The notes under the pieces are model-generated. The model ran no database searches. It saw only the letters and a program-made list of their open reading frames with translations, and had not been told where the DNA came from. Shown here piece after piece: positions 50,642-64,000 of a DNA stretch of 64,000 nucleotides. How positions within the stretch are numbered: the first letter of the stretch is position 1; the number at the start of each line of letters is the position of its first letter. A program made the translations under genes and the position numbers. Source of the stretch: Cladorhizidae sp. MBARI D1340-BT2 (taxonomy: Eukaryota; Porifera; Demospongiae; Poecilosclerida; Cladorhizidae); contig JAQNBH010000011.1 of NCBI GenBank assembly GCA_028752905.1, positions 22,600,341-22,664,340 on the forward strand, given 5' to 3'.

Positions 50642-51819
50642 CTATGAACACTGGAATGCAGCAAGCTATGAACTCTGATGTGTATTAAGCTATGAAATCT
50701 GGTGTGTAGTAAGACATGAACTCTGGTGTGCATCAAGCCAAGAACTCTGGTGGGTATGAAGCTATGAACTCTGGTGTGTAGCAAGCCATGAACTCTGGCG
50801 TGCAGCAAGCCATTAACTTTGGCATGCATCAAGCCATGAACTCAGGTGTGTATCAAGCTATGAACTCTGGGGTGTAGTAAAACATGAACTCTGGTGTGTA
50901 GCAAGAAATGAACTCTGGTGTGTAGCAGTCATGAACTCTGTATCAAGCTGTTGTCTCAAGCCATGAACTCTGGTGTGTGTCAAGCCATGAACTCTGGTGT
51001 GCATCAAGCCATGAAATAAAGTGTGCATCAAGCCATGAACTCTGTTGCACATCAAGCCATGCACTCTGGTGTGCATCAACTCATGAACTCTGGTGAGCAT
51101 CAACAATGAACTCTGGTGCGCATCAAGCCGTGAACTTTGGTGTGCATCAAGCCATGAATTCTGGTGGGTATCAAGCCAAGAACTCTGGTGTGTAGCAAGC
51201 CATGAAATCTGACTTGCAGCAAGCCATGAACTCTGGCATGCATCAAGCCATATACTCTGGTGTGTATCAAGCTATGAACTCTTGTGTGTAACAAGACATG
51301 AACTCTGGTCTGTAGCAGCCATGAACTCTTTATCAAGCCATGAACTATTGTGTATCAAACCATGAACACTGGTGTGTGTCAAGCCATCATATCTGGTGTG
51401 CATCAAGCCATGAACTCTGGTATGTATCAAGCTATTAACTCTGGTATGTAGCAAGACATGAACTCTGGTATGTATCGAGCTATGAAGACTGGGGTGTAGC
51501 AAAACATGAACTCTGGTGTGTAGCAAGACATGAACTCTGGTGTGTAGCAGTCACGAACTCTGTATCATGCCATAAACTCTGGTGTCTCAAGCCTGAACTC
51601 TGGTGTTTGTCAAGCCATGAACTCTGGTGTGCATCAAGCCATGAACTATGGTGTGCATCAAGCCATGAACAACTCTGGTATACATCAAGCCATGAACTCT
51701 GGCATGCAATAACCCATGAACTCTGGTGTGCATCAAGCCATGAATTCTGGTCTGCATCAAGCTATGAACTTTGGTGTGCATCAAGCCATGAACTCTGGTG
51801 GGTATCAAGCCATGTACTC

Positions 51820-54800
51820 TGGTGTGTACCAAGCCATGAACTCTGGTATGCATCAAGCCATGAACACATGTGTACATCAAGCTATGAACACTGGAATGCA
51901 GCAACCTATGAACTCTGATGTATATCAAGCTATGAAATCTGGTGTGTAGCAAGACATGAACTCTGGTGTGCAGCAAGCCATAAACTCTGGTATGCTTCAA
52001 GCCATGAAATTTGGTGTGCATCAAGCCAAGAACTCTGGTGGGTATGAAGCTATGAACTCTGGTGTGTAGCAAGCCATGAACTCTGGCGTGCAGCAAGCCA
52101 TTAACTTTGACATGCATCAAGCCATGAACTCAGGTGTGTATCAAGCTATGAACTCTGGGGTGTAGTAAAACATGAACTCTGGTGTGCATCAAGGCATGAA
52201 CTCGGATTTGTATCAAGCTAAGAACTCTGGTGTGTAGCAAGACATGCACTCTGGTGTATATCAGTCATGAACTCTGTATCAAGCCATGAACTCTGGTGTC
52301 TTATGCCATGAATTCTGGAGTGTGTCAAGCAATGAACTCTCGTGTGCATCAAGCCATGAACTATGGTGTGCATCAAGCCATGAACTATGGTGTGCATCAA
52401 GCCATGAACAACTCTGGTGTACATCAAGCCATGAACTCTGGCATGCAATAACCCATGAACTCTGGTGTGCATCAAGCCATGAATTCTGGTCTGCATCAAG
52501 CCATGAACTTTGGTGTGCATCAAGCCATGAACTCTGGTGGGTATCAAGCCATGTACTCTGGTGTGTACCAAGCCATGAACTCTGGTATGTATCAAGCCAT
52601 GAACACATGTGTACATCAAGCTATGAACTCTGTGCTATGAAATCTGGTGTGTAGCAAGACATGAACTCTGGTGTGCAGCAAGCCATAAACTCTGGTATGC
52701 TTCAAGCCATTAAATTTGGTGTGCATCAAGCCAAGAACTCTGGTGGGTATGAAGCTATGAACTCTGGTGTGTAGCAAGCCATGAACTCTGGCGTGCAGCA
52801 AGCCATTAACTTTGGCATGCATCAAGCCATGAACTCAGGTGTGTATCAAGCTATGAACTCTGGGGTGTAGTAAAACATGAACTCTGGTGTGCATCAAGGC
52901 ATGAACTCGGATGTGTATCAAGCTATGAACTCTGGTGTGTAGCAAGACATGCACTCTGGTGTATATCAGTCATGAACTCTGTATCAAGCCATGAACTCTG
53001 GTGTCTTATGCCATGAATTCTGGAGTGTGTCAAGCCATGAACTCTGGTGTGCATCAACCAATGAACTCTGATGTGCATCAAGCAATGAACTCTTGTGTGC
53101 ATCAAGCCAAGAACAACTCTAGTGTACATCAAGTCATGAACTGTGGTGTGCATCAACCCATGAACTCTCGTGTGCATCAAGCCATGAACTATGGTGTGCA
53201 TCAAGCCATGAACTTTGGTTTGCATCAAGCCATGAACTCTGGTGGGTAACAAGCCATGAACTATGGTGTGTAGCAAGCCATGAATTCTGAAGTGCAGCAA
53301 GCCATGAAGTCTGGCATGCATCAAGCAATAAACTCTGGTGTGTATCAAGCTATGAACTCTGGTGGTTAGGAAGTCATGAACTCTGGTGTGTACCAGTCAT
53401 GAACTCTGTATCAAGCCATGAACTCAGGTGTATCAAGCTATGAACTCTGGTGTGGGTCAAGCCATGAACTCTGGTGTGCATCAAGCCATAAACTCTGGTG
53501 TGTATCAAGCTATGAACTCTGTTGTGTAACAAGACATGAACTCTGGTGTGTAGCAATCATGGAACTCTGTTTCAAGCCATGAACTCTGGTGTGTGTCAAG
53601 CCATGAACTCTGGTGTGCATCCAGCCATGAACTCTGGTATGTATCAAGCTATTAACTCTGGTGTGCATCAATCCATGAACTCTGGTGTGCATCAATCCAT
53701 GAACTCTGATGTGCATCAAGCCATGAAATCTGGTGTGCAGCAAGCGATGAACTCTATGAACTCTGGTGTGCATCAATCCATGTACTCTGGTGTGTAGCAA
53801 GCCATGAACTCTGATGTGCAGCAAGCCATGAACTCTGGCATGTATCAAGCCATGAACTCTGGTGTTTCAAGCCATGAAATCATGAACTCTGGTGTGCATC
53901 AAGCCATGAACTCGGGTGTGCAACAAGCCATGAACTCTAGTTTGCATCAAGCCATGAAGACATGTGTACATCAAGCTATGAACACTGGAATGCAGCAACC
54001 TATGAATTCTGATGTGTATCAAGCTATGAAATCTGGTGTGTAGCAAGACATGAACTCTGGTGTGCTTCAAGCCATGAAATTTGGTGTGCATCAAGCCATG
54101 AACTCTGGTGGGTATCAAGCCATGTACTCTGGTGTGTACCAAGCCATGAACTCTGGTATGCATCAAGCCATGAACACATGTGTACATCAAGCTATGAACA
54201 CTGGAATGCAGCAACCTATGAACTCTGATGTATATCAACCTATGAAATCTGGTGTGTAGCAAGACATGAAATCTGGTGTGCAGCAAGCCATAATCTCTGG
54301 TATGCTTCAAGCCATGAAATTTGGTATGCATCAAGCCAACAACTCTGGTGGGTATGAAGCTATGAACTCTGGTGTGTAGCAAGCCATGAACTCTGGCGTA
54401 CAGCAAGCCATTAACTTTGGTATGCATCAAGCCATGAACTCAGGTGTGTATCAAGCTATGAACTCTGGGGTGTAGTAAAACATGAACTCTGGTGTGCATC
54501 AAGGCATGAACTCGGATTTGTATCAAGCTAAGAACTCTGGTGTGTAGCAAGACATGCACTCTGGTGTATATCAGTCATGAACTCTGTATCAAGCCATGAA
54601 CTCTGGTGTCTTATGCCATGAATTCTGGAGTGTGTCAAGCAATGTACTCTCGTGTGCATCAAGCCGTGAACTATGGTGTGCATCAAGCCATGAACTATGG
54701 TGTGCATCAAGCCATGAACAACTCTGGTGTACATCAAGCCATGAACTCTGGCATGCAATAACCCATGAACTCTGGTGTGCATCAAGCCATGAATTCTGGT

Positions 54801-57800
54801 CTGCATCAAGCCATGAACTTTGGTGTGCATCAAGCCATGAACTCTGGTGGGTATCAAGCCATGTACTCTGGTGTGTACCAAGCCATGAACTCTGGTATGT
54901 ATCAAGCCATGAACACATGTGTACATCAAGCTATGAACTATGTGCTATGAAATCTGGTGTGTAGCAAGACATGAACTCTGGTGTGCAGCAAGCCATAAAC
55001 TCTGGTATGCTTCAAGCCATTAAATTTGGTGTGCATCAAGCCAAGAACTCTGGTGGGTATGAAGCTATGAACTCTGGTGTGTAGCAAGCCATGAACTCTG
55101 GCGTGCAGCAAGCCATTAACTTTGGCATGCATCAAGCCATGAACTCAGGTGTGTATCAAGCTATGAACTCTGGGGTGTAGTAAAACATGAACTCTGCTAT
55201 GCATCAAGGCATGAACTCGGATGTGTATCAAGCTATGAACTCTGGTGTGTAGCAAGACATGCACTCTGGTGTATATCAGTCATGAACTCTGTATCAAGCC
55301 ATGAACTCTGGTGTCTTATGCCATGAATTCTGGAGTGTGTCAAGCCATGAACTCTGGTGTGCATCAACCAATGAACTCTGGTGTGCATCAAGCCATGAAC
55401 TCTGGTGTGCATCAAGCCATGAACTCTATTGTGTATCAAGCTATTAACTCTGATTTGCATCAACCCATGAACTCTGGTGTGCACCAAGCCATTAACTATG
55501 ATGTGCATAATGCCATGAACTCTGGTGTGTACCAAGCCATGAACTCTGGTATGCATCAAGCCATGAACACATGTGTACATCAAGCTATGAACACTGGAAT
55601 GCAGCAACCTATGAACTCTGATGTATATCAAGCTATGAAATCTGGTGTGTAGCAAGACATGAACTCTGGTGTGCAGCAAGCCATAATCTCTGGTATGCTT
55701 CAAGCCATGAAATTTGGTATGCATCAAGCCAACAACTCTGGTGGGTATGAAGCTATGAACTCTGGTGTGTAGCAACCCATGAACTCTGGCGTACAGCAAG
55801 CCATTAACTTTGGCATGCATCAAGCCATGAACTCAGGTGTGTATCAAGCTATGAACTCTGGGGTGTAGTAAAACATGAACTCTGGTGTGCATCAAGGCAT
55901 GAACTCGGATTTGTATCAAGCTAAGAACTCTGGTGTGTAGCAAGACATGCACTCTGGTGTATATCAGTCATGAACTCTGTATCAAGCCATGAACTCTGGT
56001 GTCTTATGCCATGAATTCTGGAGTGTGTCAAGCAATGTACTCTCGTGTGCATCAAGCCGTGAACTATGGTGTGCATCAAGCCATGAACTATGGTGTGCAT
56101 CAAGCCATGAACAACTCTGGTGTACATCAAGCCATGAACTCTGGCATGCAATAACCCATGAACTCTGGTGTGCATCAAGCCATGAATTCTGATCTGCATC
56201 AAGCCATGAACTTTGGTGTGCATCAAGCCATGAACTCTGGTGGGTATCAAGCCATGTACTCTGGTGTGTACCAAGCCATGAACTCTGGTATGTATCAAGC
56301 CATGAACACATGTGTACATCAAGTTATGAACTCTGTGCTATGAAATCTGGTGTGTAGCAAGACATGAACTCTGGTGTGCAGCAAGCCATAAACTCTGGTA
56401 TGCTTCAAGCCATTAAATTTGGTGTGCATCAAGCCAAGAACTCTGGTGGGTATGAAGCTATGAACTCTGGTGTGTAGCAAGCCATGAACTCTGGCGTGCA
56501 GCAAGCCATTAACTTTGGCATGCATCAAGCCATGAACTCAGGTGTGTATCAAGCTATGAACTCTGGGGTGTAGTAAAACATGAACTCTGGTATGCATCAA
56601 GGCATGAACTCGGATGTGTATCAAGCTATGAACTCTGGTGTGTAGCAAGACATGCACTCTGGTGTATATCAGTCATGAACTCTGTATCAAGCCATGAACT
56701 CTGGTGTCTTATGCCATGAATTATGGAGTGTGTCAAGCCATGAACTCTGGTGTGCATCAACCAATGAACTCTGGTGTACATCAAGCAATGAACTCTTGTG
56801 TGCATCAAGCCAAGAACAACTCTAGTGTACATCAAGTCATGAACTGTGGTGTGCATCAACCCATGAACTCTCGTGTGCATCAAGCCATGAACTATGGTGT
56901 GCATCAAGCCATGAACTTTGGTTTGCATCAAGCCATGAACTCTGGTGGGTAACAAGCCATGAACTATGGTGTGTAGCAATCCATGAATTCTGAAGTGCAG
57001 CAAGCCATGAAGTCTGGCATGCATCAAGCAATAAACTCTGGTGTGTATCAAGCTATGAACTCTGGTGGTTAGGAAGTCATGAACTCTGGTGTGTACCAGT
57101 CATGAACTCTGTATTAAGCCATGAACTCAGGTGTATCAAGCTATGAACTCTGGTGTGGGTCAAGCCATGAACTCTGGTGTGCATCAAGCCATAAACTCTG
57201 GTGTGTATCAAGCTATGAACTCTGTTGTGTAACAAGACATGAACTCTGGTGTGTAGCAATCATGGAACTCTGTTTCAAGCCATGAACTCTGGTGTGTGTC
57301 AAGCCATGAACTCTGGTGTGCATCCAGCCATGAACTCTGGTATGTATCAAGCTATTAACTCTGGTGTGCATCAATCCATGAACTCTGGTGTGCATCAATC
57401 CATGAACTCTGGTGTGCATCAAGCCATGAAATCTGGTGTGCAGCAAGCGATGAACTCTATGAACTCTGGTGTGCATCAAACCATGAACTCTGGTGTGTAG
57501 CAAGACATGAACTCTGATGTGCAGCAAGCCATGAACTCTGGCATGTATCAAGCCATGAACTCTGGTGTTTCAAGCCATGAAATCATGAACTCTGGTGTGC
57601 ATCAAGCCATGAACTCGGGTGTGCAACAAGCCATGAACTCTAGTTTGCATCAAGCCATGAACACATGTGTACATCAAGCTATGAACACTGGAATGCAGCA
57701 ACCTATGAATTCTGATGTGTATCAAGCTATGAAATCTGGTGTGTAGCAAGACATGAACTCTGGTATGCTTCAAGCCATGAAATTTGGTGTGCATCAAGCC

Positions 57801-59010
57801 ATGAACTCTGGTGGGTATCAAGCCATGTACTCTGGTGTGTACCAAGCCATGAACTCTGGTATGCATCAAGCCATGAACACATGTGTACATCAAGCTATGA
57901 ACACTGGAATGCAGCAACCTATGAACTCTGATGTATATCAAGCTATGAAATCTGGTGTGTAGCAAGACATGAACTCTGGTGTGCAGCAAGCCATAAACTC
58001 TGGTATGCTTCAAGCCATGAAATTTGGTGTGCATAAAGCCAACAACTCTGGTGGGTATGAAGCTATTAACTCTGGTGTGTAGCAAGCCATGAACTCTGGC
58101 GTGCAGCAAGCCATTAACTTTGGCATGCATCAAGCCATGAACTCAGGTGTGTATCAAGCTATGAACTCTGGGGTGTAGTAAAACATGAACTCTGGTGTGC
58201 ATCAAGGCATGAACTCGGATTTGTATCAAGCTAAGAACTCTGGTGTGTAGCAAGACATGCACTCTGGTGTATATCAGTCATGAACTCTGTATCAAGCCAT
58301 GAACTCTGGTGTCTTATGCCATGAATTCTGGAGTGTGTCAAGCAATGAACTCTCGTGTGCATCAAGCCATGAACTATGGTGTGCATCAAGCCATGAACTA
58401 TGGTGTGCATCAAGCCATGAACAACTCTGGTGTACATCAAGCCATGAACTCTGGCATGCAATAACCCATGAACTCTGGTGTGCATCAAGCCATGAATTCT
58501 GGTCTGCATCAAGCCATGAACTTTGGTGTGCATCAAGCCATGGACTCTTGTGGGTATCAAGCCATGTACTCTGGTGTGTACCAAGCCATGAACTCTGGTA
58601 TGTATCAAGCCATGAACACATGTGTACATCAAGCTATGAACTCTGTGCTATGAAATCTGGTGTGTAGCAAGACATGAACTCTGGTGTGCAGCAAGCCATA
58701 AACTCTGGTATGCTTCAAGCCATTAAATTTGGTGTGCATCAAGCCAAGAACTCTGGTGGGTATGAAGCTATGAACTCTGGTGTGTAGCAAGCCATGAACT
58801 CTGGCGTGCAGCAAGCCATTAACTTTGGCATGCATCAAGCCATGAACTCAGGTGTGTATCAAGCTATGAATTCTGGGGTGTAGTAAAACATGAACTCTGG
58901 TGTGCATCAAGGCATGAACTCGGATGTGTATCAAGCTATGAACTCTGGTGTGTAGCAAGACATGCACTCTGGTGTATATCAGTCATGAACTCTGTATCAA
59001 GCCATGAACT
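51820..59010 (-). repeat. 3,703-bp higher-order repeat of the right arm, nearly two copies
   Basis: Landmarks repeat at 3,703: 52,218 with 55,921, 52,923 with 56,626, 53,510 with 57,213 and 54,528 with 58,231. Inside it a block recurs at 2,310 (52,218 with 54,528). Part returns again at 63,015 (4,784 after 58,231). Confidence 0.85.
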
Positions 59011-61539
59011 CTGGTGTGCATCAAGCCATGAAATCTGGTGTGCAGCAAGCGATGAACTCTATGAACTCTGGTGTGCATCAAACCATGCACTCTGGTGTGT
59101 AGCAAGCCATGAACTCTGATGTGCAGCAAGCCATGAACTCTGGCATGTATCAAGCCATGAACTCTGGTGTTTCAAGCCATGAAATCATGAACTCTGGTGT
59201 GCATCAAGCCATGAACTCGGGTGTGCAACAAGCCATGAACTCTAGTTTGCATCAAGCCATGAACACATGTGTACATCAAGCTATGAACACTGGAATGCAG
59301 CAACCTATGAATTCTGATGTGTATCAAGCTATGAAATCTGGTGTGTAGCAAGACATGAACTCTGGTGTGCTTCAAGCCATGAAATTTGGTGTGCATCAAG
59401 CCAAGAACTCTGGTGGGTATGAAGCTATGAACTCTGGTGTGTGGCAAGCCATGAACTCTGGCGTGCAGCATGCCATTAACTTTGGTATGCATCAAGCCAT
59501 GAACTCAGGTGTGTATCAAGCTATGAACTCTGGGGTGTAGTAAAACATGAACTCTGGTGTGCATCAAGGCATGAACTCGGATGTGTATCAATCTATGAAC
59601 TCTGGTGTGTAGCAAGACATGCACTCTGGTGTATATCAGTCATGAACTCTGTATCAAGCCATGAACTCTGGTGTCTTATGCCATGAATTCTGGAGTGTGT
59701 CAAGCCATTAACTCTGGTGTGCATCATCCAATGAACTCTGGTGTGCATCAAGCAATGAACTCTTGTGTGCATCAAGCCAAGAACAACTCTAGTGTACATC
59801 AAGTCATGAACGGTGGTGTGCATCAACCCATGAACTCTCGTGTGCATCAAGCCATGAACTATGGTGTGAATCAAGCCATGAACTATGGTGTGCATCAAGC
59901 CATGAACAACTCTGGTATATATCAAGCCATGAACTCTGGCGTGCATCAAGCCATGAACTCTGTTGTGCATCAAGCCATGAACTCTGGTGTGCATCAAGCC
60001 ATGAACTTTGGTTTGCATCAAGCCATGAACTCTGATGTGTAGCAAGCCATGAACTCTGACGTGCAGCAAGCCATGAACTCTGGCATGTATCAAGCCATGA
60101 ACTCTGGTGTTTTAAGCCATGAAATCTGGTGTGTAGCAAGACATGAACTCTAGTGTGCATCAAGCCATGAATTCGGGTGTGCAACAAGCCATGAACTCTA
60201 GTTTGCATCAAGCCATGAACACATGTGTACATCAAGCTATGAACACTGGAATGCAGCAACCTATGAACTCTGATGTGTATCAAGCTATGAACTCTGGTGT
60301 GTAGCAAGACATGCAATCTGGTGTCTTATGCCATGAATTCTGGAGTGTGTCAAGCCATGAACTCTGGTGTGCATCAACCAATGAACTCTGGTGTGCATCA
60401 AGCCATGAACTCTGGTGTGCATCAAGCCATGAACTCTGTTGTGTATCAAGCTATTAACACTGGTTTGCATCAACCCATGAACTCTGGTGTGCACCAAGCT
60501 AATAACTCTGATGTGCATAATGCCATGAACTCTGGTGTGTAGCAAGCCATAAACTGCGTGCATCAAGCCATTAACTCTGGTGTGTATCAAGTTATGTATT
60601 CTGGTGTGTAGCAGTCATGAACTCTGTATCAAGCCATGAACTCTGGTGTGCAGCAAACCATGAACCCTGGTGTGTTAAGCCATGTACTCTGGTGTGTACC
60701 AAGCCATGAACTCGAGTATGCATCAAGCCATGAACACATGTGTACATCAAGCTATGAACACTGGAATGCAGCAAGCTATGAACTCTGATGTGTATTAAGC
60801 TATGAAATCTGGTGTGTAGTAAGACATGAACTCTGGTGTGCAGCAAGCCATAAACTCTGGTATGCTTCAAGCCATGAAATTTGGTGTGCATCAAGCCAAG
60901 AACTCTGGTGGGTATGAAGCAATGAACTCTGGTGTGTAGCAAGCCATGAACTCTGGCGTGCAGCAAGCCATTAACTTTGGCATGCATCAAGCCATGAAAT
61001 CAGGTGTGTATCAAGCTATGAACTCTGGGGTGTAGTAAAACATGAACTCTGGTGTGTAGCAAGGCATGAACTCGGATGTGTATCAAGCTATGAACTCTGG
61101 TGTGTAGCAAGACATGCACTCTGGTGTATATCAGTCTCATGAACTCTGTATCAAGCCATGAACTCTGGTGTCTTATGCCATGAATTCTGGAGTGTGTCAA
61201 GCCATGAACTCTGGTGTGCATCAAGCCATAAACTCTGGTGTGCATCAAGCCATGAAATCTATTGTGTATCAAGCTATTAACTCTGATTTGCATCAACCCA
61301 TGAACTCTGGTGTGCACCAAGCCATTAACTATGATGTGCATAATGCCATGAACTCTGGTGTGTAGCAAGCCATAAACTGCGTGCATCAAGCCATTAACTC
61401 TGGTGTGTATCAAGCTATGCATTCTGGTGTGTAGCAGTCATGAACTCTGTATCAAGCCATGAACTCTGGTGTGCAGCAAACCATGAACCCTGGTGTGTTA
61501 AGACCAAGCCATGAACTCTGGTATGCATCAAGCCATGAA

Positions 61540-62470
61540 CACATGTGTACATCAAGCTATGAACACTGGAATGCAGCAAGCTATGAACTCTGATGTGTAT
61601 TAAGCTATGAAATCTGGTGTGTAGTAAGACATGAACTCTGGTGTGCATCAAGCCAAGAACTCTGGTGGGTATGATGCTATGAACTCTGGTGTGTAGCAAG
61701 CCATGAACTCTGGCGTGCAGCAAGCCATTAACTTTGGCATGCATCAAGCCATGAACTCAGGTGTGTATCAAGCTATGAACTCTGGGGTGTAGTAAAACAT
61801 GAACTCTGGTGTGTAGCAAGAAATGAACTCTGGTGTGTAGCAGTCATGAACTCTGTATCAAGCTGTTGTCTCAAGCCATGAACTCTGGTGTGTGTCAAGC
61901 CATGAACCTATGGTGTGCATCAAGCCATGAAATAAAGTGTGCATCAAGCCATGAACTCTGTTGCACATCAAGCCATGCACTCTGGTGTGCATCAACTCAT
62001 GAACTCTGGTGTGAATCAATAATGAACTCTGGTGCGCATCAAGCCGTGAACTTTGGTGTGCATCAAGCCATGAATTCTGGTGGGTATCAAGCCAAGAACT
62101 CTGGTGTGTAGCAAGCCATGAACTCTGACTTGCAGCAAGCCATGAACTCTGGCATGCATCAAGCCATATACTCTGGTGTGTATCAAGCTATGAACTCTTG
62201 TGTGTAACAAGACATGAACTCTGGTCTGTAGCAGCCATGAACTCTTTATCAAGCCATGAACTATGGTGTATCAAGCCATGAACACTGGTGTGTGTCAAGC
62301 CATCATATCTGGTGTGCATCAAGCCATGAACTCTGGTATGTATCAAGTTATTAACTCTGGTATGTAGCAAGACATGAACTCTGGTATGTATCTAGCTATG
62401 AAGACTGGGGTGTAGCAAAACATGAACTCTGGTGTGTAGCATGACATGAACTCTGGTGTGTAGCAGTCAC
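61540..62470 (-). repeat. Second copy of the junction-proximal block
   Basis: Matches about 50,630-51,560 at an offset of about 10.91 kb (51,100 with 62,016). The block touching the strand switch therefore also exists well inside the right arm, in the same orientation, with satellite on both sides. Confidence 0.75.
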
Positions 62471-64000
62471 GAACTCTGTATCATGCCATAAACTCTGGTG
62501 TCTCAAGCCCTGAACTCTGGTGTTTCTCAAGCCATGAACTCTGGTGTGCATCAAGCCATGAACTATGGTGAGCATCAAGCCATGAACAACTCTGGTGTAC
62601 ATCAAGCCCTGAACTCTGGCATGCAATAACCCATGAACTCTGGTGTGCATCAAGCCATGAATTCTGGTCTGCATCAAGCCATGAACTTTGGTGTGCATCA
62701 AGCCATGAACTCTGGTGGGTATCAAGCCATGTACTCTGGTGTGTACCAAGCCATGAACTCTGATATGCATCAAGCCATGAACACATGTGTACATCAAGCT
62801 ATGAACACTGGAATGCAGTAACCTATGAACTCTGATGTATATCAAGCTATGAAATCTGGTGTGTAGCAAGACATGAACTCTGGTGTGCAGCAAGCCATTA
62901 ACTTTGGCATGCATCAAGCCATGAACTCAGGTGTGTATCAAGCTATGAACTCTGGGGTGTAGTAAAACATGAACTTTGGTGTGCATCAAGGCATGAACTC
63001 GGATTTGTATCAAGCTAAGAACTCTGGTGTGTAGCAAGACATGCACTCTGGTGTATATCAGTCATGAACTCTGTATCAAGCCATGAACTCTGGTGTCTTA
63101 TATCATGAATTCTGGAGTGTGTCAAGCAATGAACTCTCGTGTGCATCAAGCCATGAACTATGGTGTGCATCAAGCCATGAACTATGGTGTGCATCAAGCC
63201 ATGAACAACTCTGGTGTACATCAAGCCATGAACTCTGGCATGCAATAACCCATGAACTCTGGTGTGCATCAAGCCATGAATTCTGGTCTGCATCAAGCCA
63301 TGAACTTTGGTGTGCATCAAGCCATGAACTCTGGTGGGTATCAAGCCATATACTCTGGTGTGTACCAAGCCATGAACTCTGGTATGCATCAAGCCATGAA
63401 CACATGTGTACATCAAGCTATGAACTCTGTGCTATGAAATCTGGTGTGTAGCAAGACATGAACTCTGGTGTGCAGCAAGCCATAAACTCTGGTATGCTTC
63501 AAGCCATTAAATTTGGTGTGCATCAAGCCAAGAACTCTGGTGGGTATGAAGCTTTGAACTCTGGTGTGTAGCAAGCCATGAACTCTAGCGTGCAGCAAGC
63601 CATTAACTTTGGCATGCATCAAGCCATGAACTCAGGTGTGTATCAAGCTATGAACTCTGGGGTGTAGTAAAACATGAACTCTGGTGTGCATCAAGGCATG
63701 AACTCGGATGTGTATCAAGCTATGAACTCTGGTGTGTAGCAAGACATGCACTCTGGTGTATATCAGTCATGAACTCTGTATCAAGCCATGAACTCTGGTG
63801 TCTTATGCCATGAATTCTGGAGTGTGTCAAGCCATGAACTCTGGTGTGCATCAACCAATGAACTCTGGTGTCCATCAAGCAATGAATTCTTGTGTGCATC
63901 AAGCCAAGAACAACTCTAGTGTGCATCAAGCCATGAACTATGGTGTGCATCAAGCCATGAACTTTGGTTTGCATCAAGCCATGAACTCTGGTGGGTAACA

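Larger units (their letters stand above)
50629..64000 (-). repeat. 24-bp satellite array, right arm (13.4 kb, runs off the window)
   Basis: Same consensus as the left arm but inverted (CATCAAGCCATGAACTCTGG plus four bases on the plus strand). About 550 units. It uses a different set of variants, such as CAGCAACCTATGAACTCTGA and GGTGTCTTATGCCATGAATT, and lacks the AT-rich marker of the left arm. Longest open readings are under 200 residues and show the same 8-residue periods; treated as noncoding. Confidence 0.95.

Noticed and set aside
19039..63998. More than a hundred 60-200 residue ORFs with 8-residue repeats in the array
   Set aside because: They occur in four frames at once, follow directly from a 24-bp unit lacking stops, overlap each other on both strands and never exceed about 200 residues in 45 kb.
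19020..64000. CRISPR array
   Set aside because: Units abut with no unique spacers, the period is 24 bp, and the context is eukaryotic with no cas-like genes.

Overview
The window looks like nuclear DNA of an invertebrate animal. It carries degenerate hAT and pogo-type DNA transposons, a splice-bounded candidate exon, homopolymer-rich AT-leaning noncoding DNA, and a very large tandem array. It has no operons, bacterial-type gene density or phage genes. The transposase families (ZMYM1/ZNF862-like hAT, CENP-B-like pogo) and a PIN/FEN1-like repetitive-gene relic remind me of sponge or cnidarian genomes. That placement is an inference from family resemblance, and I cannot name a species. I see no intact conventional protein-coding gene.

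Region 1 (1 to 19,019) is repeat-derived DNA. In order it holds: unassigned noncoding sequence; a broken PIN-like gene relic (about 1,889-3,229, +); a decayed pogo/Tigger-like transposon (about 4,042-5,822, +); a 38-42 bp minisatellite (6,129-6,388); and copy 1 of a segmental duplication (6,597-11,279). Copy 1 carries a hAT deletion derivative (7,785-8,965) that is absent from copy 2. Between the copies lie two different broken hAT transposases, both on the minus strand (11,555-13,349 and about 14,925-15,720), a nested fold-back element (13,589-13,776) and two copies of a G/C-run dispersed repeat. Copy 2 is 15,769-19,019. Each copy contains the same candidate transmembrane exon and a 43-bp minisatellite, with about 15 units in copy 1 and 10 in copy 2.

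Region 2 (19,020 to the window end) is a 45-kb array of a 24-bp unit. Because 24 is a multiple of 3, the consensus unit is open in four of six frames. It therefore produces hundreds of 60-200 residue shadow ORFs with 8-residue periods (VHGLMHTR and SSWLDAHQ on one strand, MNSGVHQA and HELWCASS on the other). I treat none of these as genes. The array has two arms of opposite orientation that meet at 50,628/50,629 with no spacer. The left arm (about 31.6 kb) has nested higher-order structure: 24 bp, about 1.4 kb, about 3.6 kb, then a 12.3-13.4 kb block present twice in tandem. The right arm (13.4 kb and continuing past the window) has its own 3.7-kb higher-order repeat and lacks the AT-rich marker unit that occurs 24 times in the left arm. 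The two arms have therefore evolved separately since they took opposite orientations.

The most unusual object is this strand-switching, hierarchically amplified 24-bp satellite. Its left edge coincides with the end of a segmental duplication. Whether it is transcribed, translated or structural cannot be decided from sequence alone.
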